From contig NZ_QYTW02000028.1 of NCBI RefSeq assembly GCF_003605405.2, forward strand, positions 1-64,000: a DNA stretch of 64,000 bases. The letters run 5' to 3'. The stretch's first letter is position 1. Every line of letters begins with the position of its first letter. Origin of the DNA: Siminovitchia terrae. Its GTDB lineage: Bacteria; Bacillota; Bacilli; Bacillales; Bacillaceae_C. This document shows, piece by piece, positions 1-10,756 of this stretch. The position numbers were made by a program, and so were the translations under genes. Under the pieces are notes generated by a model. It did no database searches, was not told where the DNA came from, and saw only the letters and a list, made by a program, of their open reading frames with translations.

Positions 1-40
1 ACTTAAGTATTGCTTTCTAGCGGAAATAATTTTCATACAA

Positions 41-98
41 AATTTATCGAGTGAAGATCGATAAAATCTGGGCGCAAATACGCCAAGGCGCATTTGAT
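41..98 (+). repeat. partial copy (right half) of the ~190-bp structured repeat
   Basis: This stretch matches only the right end of the repeat seen complete at 36631, 38978, 47951, 50011 and 53673. It has the TATCGA...TCGATA arms, AAAATCTGGGCGC, and the terminal hairpin AAATACGCC-AA-GGCGCATTT followed by GAT. The left half is missing or diverged beyond recognition. Confidence 0.85.
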
Positions 99-428
99 CG
101 GAGTGTGCTTACACTTGAACTTTTTAGAGTGTCATTCAACCTTTTCAGATGCCTAATTGCTGTAAATGTAAAGCGCAGTATGACCAAAAAGCTATTAGGA
201 ACAATCCATATTTAAGGCCTTTGTAGAAGTACTCGAATCCATTTAATGAAACCATTTACTTGAACCTTTTCATACATCTTGCGAAAATGAACATTATCCA
301 TTTTTTAGCGTATGATGTAAATGGCAGACTAAAAAAACCATTAATTTGTAACAGATTTTGCTTTAAATCCATGAAATATTTTGGTAAAGCGGTATAATGA
401 TGGTATAGGATGTCAAGGAGTGAAATAT

Positions 429-689
429 ATGACCGCTTATATGATCATTGGCGGGGTTATTGTGAGTGTGGCCGCCCTTATTGGAACATTTCTTGTGGGA
501 AGAGATGTTTCAAGGCAAATGAAACAATATGAAGAGGAAGGGGATACGATCGCAAACGAATTGGCGCGTTCCCATGATTACGAAAAGACGTCATTAAAAT
601 ATAACATTAAAAGGCTGTCATGGATGTACGCGGCACTGATGCTCGTTGTGTTCATTGTTTCCATCGCAATAGCCTATTATGGTAAATAA
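429..689 (+). CDS. small two-helix membrane protein, unknown function
   Basis: An 86-residue protein with an N-terminal membrane helix (about residues 4-22) and a second at the C terminus (about 66-83). A charged cytoplasmic-type stretch between them is rich in Glu, Lys and Arg. I chose the ATG at 429 because CAAGGAG lies 9 bases upstream; an in-frame ATG at 381 has no ribosome site. TATAAT at 393-398 may be a -10 box. I do not recognise the family. Confidence 0.7.
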   Translation: MTAYMIIGGVIVSVAALIGTFLVGRDVSRQMKQYEEEGDTIANELARSHDYEKTSLKYNIKRLSWMYAALMLVVFIVSIAIAYYGK

Positions 690-766
690 AGTAAAAACGA
701 TGAACAATCACAAGAGTATCAAAGGGTTGGGGGGCTAACTTTTATTATTTAGCCCCAGATGCAAGA

Positions 767-1077
767 CTTTCACTGAAAGCAGCGACTGCTTTCTCTTCCA
801 ACCGAGCAAAACTAGCTGCAAAGCACGAGATTAAAAACTACAAAGGTACTGAAAAGTAAAACTTAGATTTGCTTTATAAGTTAAGAACCGACAAGCAGCT
901 GCTGTTTCCAAACCAACGGGGAACATGCAGACCGGATCCATTGTCGATTATCTTAAATCAATCAACGTAGATTCTTCATCTGCTAATCGGAAAAAGTTGG
1001 CGGCCAAACACGGCATCAAGAATTACACTGGTACAGAAACGCCAAACACGCAGCTGCTGAAGAAATTGCGTGGTTAA
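767..1077 (+). pseudogene. relic of phage lysin cell-wall-binding repeats
   Basis: Two degenerate copies of one motif are visible in translation. The first, at 794-856, reads SSNRAKLAAKHEIKNYKGT and then hits a stop. The second, at 925-1074, contains SIVDYLKSINVDSSSANRKK, then LAAKHGIKNYTGT, and ends LLKKLRG. This repeat occurs at the C terminus of Bacillus phage N-acetylmuramoyl-L-alanine amidases and related endolysins. No catalytic domain is present and the reading frame is interrupted between the copies, so this is the tail of a deleted lysin. The second copy could still make a 50-residue peptide from ATG 925, but no good ribosome site precedes it. Confidence 0.7.
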
Positions 1078-1121
1078 GAGTATGTTTTAATTAACGCATT
1101 AGGGTATCGATTGCCTAAGAG

Positions 1122-1157
1122 AGCGACCTATCCAATTATGGACGGGTCGCTTTTTTT
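1122..1157 (+). terminator. rho-independent terminator
   Basis: AGCGACC pairs with GGGTCGCT and is followed by seven T. It lies just after the lysin relic and was probably its terminator. Confidence 0.7.
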
Positions 1158-1235
1158 ATTTGTCCAGCCAATTATAAAGACAGGGTGTTTAACCAAAATT
1201 CAAATCTTTACCTACAATAACAAATAAACAAAACT

Positions 1236-1844
1236 TTATGTAAAATACTCTAGTTTTGCTTCGGGGAAATACCGTTGGATATATCCTCCTAATGTGTCTT
1301 TAATTTCTTCTTGTTCCTTGTCTGTATAAACATATTTGCCGATACCATATCTACCCCATTTCCATTTTCGTTTCGCTTCATTTAGTTCAAGTTTTGTCAT
1401 TGGATAATTTTCTTGTATAACACGCTTTGCTGGTTTAGTAAAACGGTGTTGGATCATTTCAAATGTAAGATTTTTTCTTGCAAATGCAGGTAATGCAGAT
1501 CTTAATTTTTCAAACATTTCATGATAGCCATTTTTCCAATCATCATGAATGTAAATAGGGGCCACGATGAACCCTAATGGGTAACCAGCTTCAGCAACCT
1601 TAACAGCTGCATTAATTCGTTCATTTAACCTTGAGGTTCCGGGTTCAAAATATTTAATAATGTAATCGTCGTTTATACTGAATCGAAAGCGAGTTCTTCC
1701 ATTATGCTCTGCATTAAGAAGATGGTCTACATGTTCAAATTTAGTTACAAACCGAAGCTTACCATATTTTGATTTTCCGAAAAACTCAATTGCTTTTTTG
1801 AGCGTATGTGTTAAGTGGTCTATACCAACGATATCTGAAGTGAC
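1236..1844 (-). pseudogene. splB: spore photoproduct lyase, C-terminal part (split by inversion)
   Basis: On the minus strand this encodes the C-terminal ~200 residues of the radical-SAM spore photoproduct lyase, which repairs UV spore photoproduct during germination. It begins at TSDIVGIDHLTHTLKKAIEF and runs through FRFSIN, FEPGTS, QHRFTKPAKRV and WGRYGIGKYVY to the normal C terminus EYFT. The N-terminal part with the CxxxCxxC cluster motif lies on the opposite strand at 2032-2454. The junction falls next to the conserved Cys-Thr-Ser-Asp region. No ribosome site or start fits this half, so it is not expected to be translated alone. Confidence 0.92.
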
Positions 1845-2039
1845 GCACAAGATGTAGCTAATATACAACAAGCTGCTGTTGTACAAAATCCAGACAAGCC
1901 AAATGAATTAGCACTGTTTATACATGAAACTTACTTCCCTCTTACAGATGAATTAGCTGTATTTAAGTCAGAAATGGAGGCGGAACAATTGTTTCATGAA
2001 GCATTTTCCCCATCGGAGGATGGAGACTATTATGGTTAA
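1845..2039 (+). pseudogene. splA: SplA (TRAP-like regulator), C-terminal part
   Basis: Reads AQDVANIQQAAVVQNPDKPN, then ELALFIHETYFPLTDELAVF, and ends at TAA 2037. This matches the C-terminal two thirds of SplA, the small regulator encoded just upstream of splB in Bacillus. It overlaps the start of the splB N-terminal part (ATG 2032), as in an intact operon. The SplA N-terminus lies beyond the right breakpoint on the minus strand. The piece has no start of its own. Confidence 0.85.
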
Positions 2040-2472
2040 ACCTTTTATTCCCAAGCTCATCTATGTCGAACCTCGTGCATTAGAATATCCACTTGGAAAA
2101 GAACTTATTGCCAAGTTTGAACATATGGGAATGGAAATAAGGGAAACAACCTCACATAACCAAATAAGGAACTTACCAGGGGAAAACCATTTTCAAAAAT
2201 ACCGTAATGCTAAATCTACGCTTGTGGTGGGGATTCGTAAAACATTAAAATTTGATACATCTAAGCCTTCAGCAAAATATGCGATCCCTTTTGCAACTGG
2301 CTGTATGGGGCATTGTCATTATTGTTATCTGCAAACAACGATGGGCAGCAAGCCATATATTCGTACTTATGTAAACGTGGATGAAATTTTTGATGCCGCT
2401 GAAGCATATATGAAAGAGCGCGCTCCAGAGTTAACTCGCTTTGAAGCTTCATGTGGGGATTACGAATTATAA
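2032..2472 (+). pseudogene. splB: spore photoproduct lyase, N-terminal part (split by inversion)
   Basis: Start ATG 2032 has GGAGGA 11 bases upstream. It encodes about 141 genuine residues: MVKPFIPKLIYVEP, then the radical-SAM CMGHCHYC motif near residue 90, up to LTRFEASC. At about 2454 the frame leaves SplB and runs on as GDYEL-stop. These last residues come from antisense splA sequence. The protein would keep the cluster ligands but lose the rest of the barrel and the substrate-binding region, so it should be inactive. Confidence 0.93.
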
Positions 2473-2515
2473 TATATACGATTTCCCCTGGAGTAAACGT
2501 TTGATTAGCATCCAT
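2455..2515 (-). pseudogene. splA: SplA, N-terminal part
   Basis: On the minus strand, ATG 2515 has an AGGTGA ribosome site and encodes MDANQTFTPGEIVYIIIRNPH. This is the SplA N-terminus up to the conserved Arg-Asn-Pro-His, after which the sequence switches into antisense splB. Together with 1845-2039 this accounts for a whole splA cut at one point. Confidence 0.82.
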
Positions 2516-2715
2516 TATTTCACCTGATTTCATTAATTTTCCCCTATTATTTCTCAAGTTCATTAGTTTATGTACGAACAATACCTTGTTCATCGAAAGG
2601 TTCTTTTTTTTCTCCGAATGTGGACATTAATCTCAAAGCCCACAGAATAGATTTTGATTCCATCGCCAGTGTTGAATTTACAGAATAGCACTTCACAAAG
2701 AGGGATTTAGAAATA

Positions 2716-2755
2716 AAACAAGCCCGGTTCCTAGACCGAGCTTGTTTACTTTTTA
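2716..2755. terminator. bidirectional terminator-like hairpin
   Basis: AAACAAGC-CCGGT pairs with ACCGA-GCTTGTTT around the loop TCCTAG, with T-rich flanks on both strands. It lies upstream of the splA start. The region between 2516 and 2716 has no supported gene. Confidence 0.6.
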
Positions 2756-3083
2756 GCATCTACCCACGCATTATATTTAGTCAATTAGCCCCAAAAGCAG
2801 CACCAAATCCATGCTTTTTTATACATTATCCTGCAAAATCAGAAATATTACAGAAAACTGGTAAACATTGATACATCAACACTTTTGGAGATTTCGTACT
2901 GGTGTTTACGTCTAAATAATATTATGGTAAATAATCATTGTTTCAATGCTTGATTATTTATTTTATATTATTATAAAGGCTTTCATTCAATGAGGTCGAT
3001 TAACTGGGAAGACCCGCGCTTTTTTCGGGAATGCAATCGCCTAAAAGAACAATATGATGCCTGAAAAAGGCGGTTAATGTGAA

Positions 3084-4749
<1,666 letters not shown>

Positions 4750-4776
4750 TCTCCCTAAAAAGTGGGTGAATAACGA

Positions 4777-6420
4777 ATGATTTTTTCTTCTTTGGCTAGA
4801 CAACAAATTCTGAATGAAATGGCGTCCCGTGAATATGACCTTCTAATTATCGGTGGAGGCATCACGGGGGCTGGTATTGCGTTAGATGCTGCTTCCCGCG
4901 GCATACAAACGGCACTTGTGGAAATGAATGATTTTGCATCGGGTACATCCAGCCGTTCAACAAAATTAATCCACGGAGGGCTACGTTATTTAAAACAGGG
5001 CGAAATAAGAGAAGTGGCTGAACTAGGGAGAGAAAGAGCCATCGTATATAATAATGCACCGCATGTGACAACACCGATATGGATGCTCCTCCCTTTTCAC
5101 AAAACCGGAACGTTCAGTAAATGGACAACTGCTTTGGGTCTAACACTCTATGATGCTTTGGCCAGCGTAAAAAAAGAAGAAAAAAAGAAAATGTTATCGC
5201 CCGCAGAAGCTGTAGAAAAAGAGCCACTATTAAACAAAGATCTGCTGGGAGCGGGTGAATATGTCGAATACCGCACAGATGACGCTCGCCTTACGATAGA
5301 AGTATTAAAAACAGCCGTCCAAAACGGAGCGGATATCGTAAATTATGTGAAAGCGGAATCGTTTATTTATCGTTCAGAGCAAAAAATAAACGGTGCCCAT
5401 GTAAAAGATGTGCTGAGCCAAAAAACCTATAGCATCAGGGCAAAAATTGTTGTCAATGCTGCTGGCCCATGGGTGGACACTATGAGGTCAGCAGATTATG
5501 GTGGCAAAGACATCAAGAAACATTTGAAGCTTTCTAAGGGCGTTCATATCGTCTTTGACAAGCCCAAATTTCCTTTGCAACATGCTGTTTATTTTGATGC
5601 ACCGGATGGTAGATTGATTTTTGCAATCCCCAGAGATGGAAAAACTTATGTGGGGACGACTGACACGTTTTACAACGGGGACCTGTCAATGGTTAAAGCG
5701 GATAAAGAAGATCGTGAATATTTGCTGACCTGCATTGATAACTATTTTCCGGATGTTCAATTAACGATGGCAGATATTGAATCAAGCTGGGCAGGAGTTC
5801 GTCCACTTATTTATGAAAAGGGGAAGGAGTCAACAAAGATTTCCAGAAAGGATGAAATCTGGGAATCTAAATCGGGCCTCATCACAATAGCTGGCGGTAA
5901 ACTGACCGGTTACAGAAAAATGGCTGAAAGAGCAGTTTCGCTTGTTGTAAAAAGGCTACTTTTAGTGGGCAAAAGACCTTTTGGTGCATCCACAACAAAA
6001 AAGTGCGTCTTGTCAGGAGGGGCGGTTGGAGATGCCGAGCAATTTTTACAATTGATTAATAGTTATGCAAGGAAAGCGGTCACCTTTGGTTTAACAGAGC
6101 AGGAAATCCGCTACCTTGTTTCAAAATATGGTTCGAATGTTGACGTACTTTTAAATTGGTCGCTGGAAGCGCGCCCATCAGTAAACCGTCTCTTATATGC
6201 AGAGTTAATGTATGCGATTCATGATGAAATGACTGTATCTCCTGCCGATTTTTTTATCAGAAGGACGGGGGACCTATATTTTAATATCCAAAGGATCAAT
6301 AGGTGTAAAAAAGAAGCGGTTCAATTAATGTCTGATATATTTAAATGGTCAACAGAACAAAAGAGGGCATATGAAGATGAGCTTGATTTGCAGGTAAGAA
6401 AAGCAATCGATTATAAGTAG
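4777..6420 (+). CDS. glpD: aerobic glycerol-3-phosphate dehydrogenase
   Basis: This membrane-associated FAD enzyme oxidises glycerol 3-phosphate to dihydroxyacetone phosphate and passes electrons to menaquinone. The 547 residues include the N-terminal FAD-binding LIIGGGITGAGIALDAASRG (about residue 22), the TSSRSTKLIHGGLRYL signature, YVEYRTDDARLT, and the second flavin contact GLITIAGGKLTGYRKMAE. The start at 4777 gives an N-terminus like B. subtilis GlpD. It forms an operon with glpK, so glycerol uptake products go straight into glycolysis. Confidence 0.97.
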   Translation: MIFSSLARQQILNEMASREYDLLIIGGGITGAGIALDAASRGIQTALVEMNDFASGTSSRSTKLIHGGLRYLKQGEIREVAELGRERAIVYNNAPHVTTPIWMLLPFHKTGTFSKWTTALGLTLYDALASVKKEEKKKMLSPAEAVEKEPLLNKDLLGAGEYVEYRTDDARLTIEVLKTAVQNGADIVNYVKAESFIYRSEQKINGAHVKDVLSQKTYSIRAKIVVNAAGPWVDTMRSADYGGKDIKKHLKLSKGVHIVFDKPKFPLQHAVYFDAPDGRLIFAIPRDGKTYVGTTDTFYNGDLSMVKADKEDREYLLTCIDNYFPDVQLTMADIESSWAGVRPLIYEKGKESTKISRKDEIWESKSGLITIAGGKLTGYRKMAERAVSLVVKRLLLVGKRPFGASTTKKCVLSGGAVGDAEQFLQLINSYARKAVTFGLTEQEIRYLVSKYGSNVDVLLNWSLEARPSVNRLLYAELMYAIHDEMTVSPADFFIRRTGDLYFNIQRINRCKKEAVQLMSDIFKWSTEQKRAYEDELDLQVRKAIDYK

Positions 6421-6454
6421 CAGATATTTTAAATAAGATTGAGATTCTGTTAGA

Positions 6455-7444
6455 ATGAATATAAGCATTCAAATGAAAGCAGTGAGACAATTGAATAGCA
6501 AAAAAAAGCTGATTGTTCTCGTAGGCCCTACGGCAGTTGGTAAAACAAAAACAAGCATTGAGATAGCAAAGGCTTTCAAAGGTGAAATCATCAGCGGTGA
6601 TTCTATGCAAGTATACAAAGGCATGGACATTGGAACGGCAAAAATTCGCTCTGAAGAAATGGAAGGTATTCCCCATCATCTATTGGATATACGGGAGGCC
6701 GACGAGTCTTTTTCAGTCGCTGAGTTTCAATCCGTTGTCAGGCAGAAAATCAATGAGATAACTGCTCGAGGATCTGTCCCGCTCATTGTGGGGGGAACTG
6801 GGCTTTATGTACAATCGGTCCTTTATGACTATCGCTTTTCAGAAGTGGAAGGCGATCCTATATATAGGTCCGAATTGGAGAAAAGGGCTTCTGCAGGTGA
6901 AGGGCCGTATCTATACAAGGAATTGCAGGCTGTTGATCCATCCAGTGCCAAGGACATTCATCCGAATAATGTGAAAAGGGTTATCCGCGCTTTGGAAATC
7001 CATCATTTGACTGGGACAAGAAAGAGTGACCAGCCAAAAGCCCAAAATCACGAACTATTATATGATGCTGCATTAATCGGGTTAAGCATGGACCGGGAAG
7101 TCCTGTATAAACGCATCAATAAACGGGTAGATATGATGATGGAAGAGGGTCTTTTAGAAGAGGTGAGATATTTCTACGATAACGGCCTGCGTGATGCTCA
7201 ATCTGTTCAGGCGATCGGGTATAAGGAATTATACGAATACTTTGCAGGCAACCTGACATTAGAGGCAGCAGTCGATTTGTTAAAGAAAAATACCCGGCGG
7301 TATGCCAAGCGGCAATTTACCTGGTTTCGCAATAAAATGGATGTCTCCTGGTTTGATATGACGGATGAAGGGGAACACTTGAACAAAATAAAACAAATTA
7401 TTAATTTTATTGCAGGAAAGCTAGAATTAAAATCGAATACATAA
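6455..7444 (+). CDS. miaA: tRNA dimethylallyltransferase
   Basis: MiaA adds the dimethylallyl group to N6 of A37 in tRNAs that read codons starting with U. The 329-residue ORF has the P-loop GPTAVGKT (about 24-31), the [15 protein letters not shown] motif, GGTGLYVQ, and the C-terminal [15 protein letters not shown]. The exact start is unsure: ATG 6455 adds about 15 residues beyond the family core, and ATG 6473 is an alternative. It is followed by hfq, as in most Bacillus. Confidence 0.97.
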   Translation: MNISIQMKAVRQLNSKKKLIVLVGPTAVGKTKTSIEIAKAFKGEIISGDSMQVYKGMDIGTAKIRSEEMEGIPHHLLDIREADESFSVAEFQSVVRQKINEITARGSVPLIVGGTGLYVQSVLYDYRFSEVEGDPIYRSELEKRASAGEGPYLYKELQAVDPSSAKDIHPNNVKRVIRALEIHHLTGTRKSDQPKAQNHELLYDAALIGLSMDREVLYKRINKRVDMMMEEGLLEEVRYFYDNGLRDAQSVQAIGYKELYEYFAGNLTLEAAVDLLKKNTRRYAKRQFTWFRNKMDVSWFDMTDEGEHLNKIKQIINFIAGKLELKSNT

Positions 7445-7473
7445 CTAATAGAGAAAAAGAGGAGGCCATAAGA

Positions 7474-7704
7474 TTGAAACAACCTGTCAATATTCAAGAT
7501 CAATTTTTAAATCAATTGCGCAAAGAAGGAATCCCTGTTACTGTTTTCCTCTTAAACGGTTTTCAGCTTCGCGGGCAGGTGAAGGGGTTCGACAACTTCA
7601 CCGTATTATTCGAAACAGAAGGCAAACAGCAGTTAGTATTCAAACATGCGATTTCAACATTCTCCCCTCAGAGGAACGTTCAAATAAACTATGAGGAACA
7701 GTAA
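7474..7704 (+). CDS. hfq: RNA chaperone Hfq
   Basis: A 76-residue Sm-like protein that forms hexamers and binds RNA. The Sm1 motif region is [18 protein letters not shown] and the Sm2 region is FKHAISTF. The start is TTG 7474, chosen because AGGAGG lies 7 bases upstream. The next gene belongs to a different unit, separated by a strong terminator. Confidence 0.97.
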   Translation: MKQPVNIQDQFLNQLRKEGIPVTVFLLNGFQLRGQVKGFDNFTVLFETEGKQQLVFKHAISTFSPQRNVQINYEEQ

Positions 7705-7720
7705 AATAAATAATCAAAGT

Positions 7721-7763
7721 AAAAAAAGCGCGCCAGAATGCATTTTGGTGCGCTTTTTTATTG
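7721..7763 (+). terminator. terminator of the glp-miaA-hfq unit
   Basis: AAAAAAGCGC(g)CCA pairs with TTGG(t)GCGCTTTTTT directly after hfq, giving a long stem and a T run. Confidence 0.9.
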
Positions 7764-7797
7764 GGGAAAAACTTAGCATATTCAAAAGACTAACACA

Positions 7798-7840
7798 ACC
7801 GAACACAAAATGCATCTAGTGATGCGATTTGTGTTCGGTG
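7798..7840. promoter_or_regulatory. inverted repeat upstream of the sigma-54 promoter (candidate enhancer site)
   Basis: CCGAACACAAA-TGCATC pairs with GATGC(g)ATTTGTGTTCGG. A third copy of the half, TGTGTTCGA, is at 7865-7873. The repeat centre lies about 105 bp upstream of the -24/-12 promoter, a usual distance for sigma-54 activator sites. It could also act as a second terminator after hfq, since T-rich sequence follows. Confidence 0.5.
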
Positions 7841-7920
7841 TTTTTGTTTAAACGATGCAATATGTGTTCGATAGCGTCTAAAAAGTGTACACAAATGTTG
7901 TAAACGGTTCCATTGGTGCG

Positions 7921-7936
7921 TGGCACAGATTTTGCA
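7921..7936 (+). promoter_or_regulatory. sigma-54 (SigL) -24/-12 promoter
   Basis: TGGCACAGATTTTGCA matches the sigma-54 consensus TGGCAC-N5-TTGCA exactly, with the invariant GG and GC at the right spacing. It is 44 bp ahead of the first gene of an operon whose last gene is a sigma-54 activator. Confidence 0.92.
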
Positions 7937-7979
7937 ATTGTATTGTAATGAAACGAATTACTGATCAGGAGGGCTATGA

Positions 7980-8129
7980 ATGGGAGAACTGATTTTTACC
8001 TTTTGTTATGGCGGTGCATTGATTGCAGCAGGAATTCTCGTAAAAGTAATGACATCCAGGCAAGTAGCAGGGCATGTAAAAAGAGAAGAAGTAATGAGCA
8101 AAAGCAGGAAGCAAGGGAGTGTGATTTAA
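7980..8129 (+). CDS. small symporter-associated membrane peptide
   Basis: A 49-residue peptide, MGELIFTFCYGGALIAAGIL..., with one N-terminal membrane helix and a basic C-terminus. An AGGAGGG ribosome site precedes it. Its stop is one base before the symporter start, so the two are probably translationally coupled. Small peptides in this position occur beside sodium:solute symporters in other Firmicutes. A role in symporter assembly is inferred from context only. Confidence 0.75.
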   Translation: MGELIFTFCYGGALIAAGILVKVMTSRQVAGHVKREEVMSKSRKQGSVI

Positions 8130-8130
8130 A

Positions 8131-9738
8131 ATGGCTTTTTCAATCGGTATTTTAGTCTCTTTTATTATATTCATCGTCATTGGGATTGGTATTTCTAGAA
8201 AAGTATCGAGCGTTGAAGAGTACTATGTAAGCGGCAGGAACGCTGGTACGCTTTTAATTACAGGATCCCTTGTTGCTTCCTTTTTAAGTACTGTCGCTTT
8301 CATGGGGGAGGTTGGATTCTCTTATGACGGTTATCCGATTTTATTATTGATTTTAACTATTTTTAATGCAAGCGGGTATGTTTTTGGAGTGCTATTTTTC
8401 GGTAAATATTTACGTCGGAGCAAAGCGCTTACACTACCTGAATACTTTGGAAAAAGATATAATTCTTCAAAAGTAAGAACATTGACAGCTGCAACGACCA
8501 TTATTGGCGTTTCTGCCTATTTGATTGCCGTTACCCAAGGAGGAGCAGTATTATTGGCGGAAATCCTCGGAGTGAAATATGGTGTTGCACTCATATTAAT
8601 GTGGATTGTATACACCTCTTTTACCACTTTGTCAGGAGCGAAAGGAGTTTTAGTAACTGATACGTTTATGTTCCTGCTCTTTTCAATTGCAACATTCATT
8701 TCAATTCCGCTTATCATTAAAGCTGTTGGCGGCTGGCCAGGGGCGATGATGGATGGCGCTTCATTGGCTGCAAGGCCAGACTTGTTAAGCTGGCATGGCA
8801 TCACAGGAGAAGGAGCCTATATGGGGACGCCTGGAGAAGCACTTGCCTGGGCAATTATTATGGGGCTTGTTTGGGGATTTGTGATAGCTGTTTCTCCATG
8901 GCAGACAAGTCGTTATCTGATGGCTAAAAATGAGCATGTTGCCATCCGTTCAGGCGTAATTGCAATGATTTCATTAATTACACTTTATTTGTTCTTGCAA
9001 ATCGGTACATCACTAGTTTCTGTAGTTAATCCAGATATAGTTCCATCGGAAAAAGTGTTCATTTGGGCCGCGCAAAACCTGCTGCCTACAGGTGTTGGGG
9101 TTGTAGCTGTAAGCGGAATATTAGCTGCTGCGATTTCTTCCTGTTCCACTTTCCTTCAATTAATCGGAAACAGTGTGACACGTGACCTTCTTCCAAAAGC
9201 ACAGGAGGGACAATTGCCCAATAAGCAAGCATTAAAGTTGAGCCGCATATCGATGTTCGGTGTAAGCGTCATTATCTTGCTGATTACATTCTGGCAGCCG
9301 CCATCTGTCATGTGGATTGGCTATTTTGCAGCAACACTATTTGCTGCATCATGGGGTCCAGCAGCCTTTTTCAGCATTTATTCAAAAAAGGTAACAAAAA
9401 CAGCGGCGTTTTGGAGCATTATTTTTGGATTTATTGGTGTTGTTGGTGGTGAGGTGTTCAAATTGTTGGGAGTAACACTTCCAATTTATCTTCATCCGGC
9501 TATTATTGGATTTTCGCTGAGTACGATCACAATTATTGTTGTCTCCCAATTTACAGCAGTTACCAAAGAGGAACGCACTTTTCAGGCTCATTTAAGGAAA
9601 ATCCCTGTCGAAGAATTGGACAGCAAAGAACAAAAGCTGACGGGAAGATATCCTTATCTTCTTATGGCGAGCGGTATCTTGATCATACTGATTACATTCA
9701 TCTTTTATTATCTTCCAATTTCAAAGATTGCACTTTAA
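8131..9738 (+). CDS. sodium:solute symporter (SSS family)
   Basis: A 535-residue polytopic membrane protein of the SSF/SSS family, with about 13 helices. The N-terminal SSVEEYYVSGRNAGT and the motif region GSLVASFLSTVAFMGEVGF are typical of PutP/pantothenate-type sodium symporters. Gene context (sigma-54 operon with ETF and a DgcA/StcD-type demethylase) suggests that it imports a methylated amino acid such as a betaine, N-methylproline or sarcosine. The substrate cannot be read from sequence. The start ATG follows a GGGAGTGTG ribosome site inside the preceding small gene. Confidence 0.9.
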   Translation: MAFSIGILVSFIIFIVIGIGISRKVSSVEEYYVSGRNAGTLLITGSLVASFLSTVAFMGEVGFSYDGYPILLLILTIFNASGYVFGVLFFGKYLRRSKALTLPEYFGKRYNSSKVRTLTAATTIIGVSAYLIAVTQGGAVLLAEILGVKYGVALILMWIVYTSFTTLSGAKGVLVTDTFMFLLFSIATFISIPLIIKAVGGWPGAMMDGASLAARPDLLSWHGITGEGAYMGTPGEALAWAIIMGLVWGFVIAVSPWQTSRYLMAKNEHVAIRSGVIAMISLITLYLFLQIGTSLVSVVNPDIVPSEKVFIWAAQNLLPTGVGVVAVSGILAAAISSCSTFLQLIGNSVTRDLLPKAQEGQLPNKQALKLSRISMFGVSVIILLITFWQPPSVMWIGYFAATLFAASWGPAAFFSIYSKKVTKTAAFWSIIFGFIGVVGGEVFKLLGVTLPIYLHPAIIGFSLSTITIIVVSQFTAVTKEERTFQAHLRKIPVEELDSKEQKLTGRYPYLLMASGILIILITFIFYYLPISKIAL

Positions 9739-9751
9739 GGAGGGTTTTACA

Positions 9752-10756
9752 TTGACGGTATGTTATGTACCCCTTTTGAATGGAAAACAAATTAAATCAT
9801 CAGCATCAGGCCTTCTGGAACAGGCCAAGAAGCTGAATGACAAAGTGATTGCGTTAATCGTCCATAGTGGGATAAATGAAGTCAATCTCCAGTTGGATTG
9901 TGATGAAATTCATCTCATAGAACTGTCGGAAGAAATGTGGCCAATAGCATCTAATCATATTGCGGCATTTGAAAAATTTCAAAAAGACCGTACGGAGGAA
10001 GCCGTTTTATTTAGCGCTTCTCCTCTGGCCAATGAGATAGCGGCCGGACTGGGATTCAAATTGAACCGTCCGATTGTTAATCAAGTGATGGAAGCTGCTC
10101 GTAAGGACCAGTATTTGTCTATCAAGAAAGAAATCTATGGAGGAAAAGCTTGTTTATATGAAGAAACTGCACTTGGCAGCATCATCACATATGATCCAGT
10201 ATTCCTGCCGCATATGAAAAATAGTGTGAACAGGAAAATTCCGAATTTCCATCCGATTATGAATATAATGCCGAGCAAAAATATCAAGTTTGTCGAAAGT
10301 AAGAAATTGAGCTGGGAAGAGATCGGTTTGACAGAGGCTACATGTGTGATTGGAGTGGGAAGGGGAGTATACAGCGCTGGTGGCGGCAGTCAGTTAAAGC
10401 AGATCGAAGAACTGGCAAAAATATTAAATGCCCCCATTGGGGGAAGCAAAGTGGCCGATGAACTGAAGCTCATCCCGAGAGAAAGACGCATTGGGTCAAG
10501 CGGCGTCTCTTTGGATCAGGCAGATATTTACATAGCTATTGGAATATCGGGTTCGTCACAGCATTTGGATGGAATTAAAAATGTCAAACATGTTCTGGCC
10601 ATCAACAATGATGCAGCGGCCCCCATTTTCAAACGCTCCGATCTTGGAATCGTGAGTGATTTTGAAACAGCGATTCCTCTCTTGGTCGACATTATAAAGG
10701 ACAAAAGTGGAGTGAAGTACAGTGAGAATACTAGTTATCGTGAGGCAAGTGTATGA
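9752..10756 (+). CDS. etfA: electron transfer flavoprotein, alpha subunit
   Basis: A 334-residue FixB/EtfA-type protein. The C-terminal FAD domain is clear: GVGRGVYSAGGGSQLK, GGSKVADE, IGSSGVSL, YIAIGISGSSQHLDG and INNDAAAPIF. The start is TTG 9752, with AAGGAGGG upstream. It overlaps etfB by 35 bp. It should accept electrons from the flavin demethylase encoded downstream and pass them to the membrane Fe-S proteins of the same operon. Confidence 0.93.
   Translation: MTVCYVPLLNGKQIKSSASGLLEQAKKLNDKVIALIVHSGINEVNLQLDCDEIHLIELSEEMWPIASNHIAAFEKFQKDRTEEAVLFSASPLANEIAAGLGFKLNRPIVNQVMEAARKDQYLSIKKEIYGGKACLYEETALGSIITYDPVFLPHMKNSVNRKIPNFHPIMNIMPSKNIKFVESKKLSWEEIGLTEATCVIGVGRGVYSAGGGSQLKQIEELAKILNAPIGGSKVADELKLIPRERRIGSSGVSLDQADIYIAIGISGSSQHLDGIKNVKHVLAINNDAAAPIFKRSDLGIVSDFETAIPLLVDIIKDKSGVKYSENTSYREASV

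Noticed and set aside
1836-2460. splAB as a gene with an excisable sporulation element (like skin in sigK)
   Set aside because: The two halves are in opposite orientation with no recombinase or insert between them; the pattern is an inversion of operon sequence itself.
2568-2759. Minus-strand ORF of 63 codons
   Set aside because: No ribosome site, runs through a terminator hairpin, and no recognisable domain. Left out as a gene.
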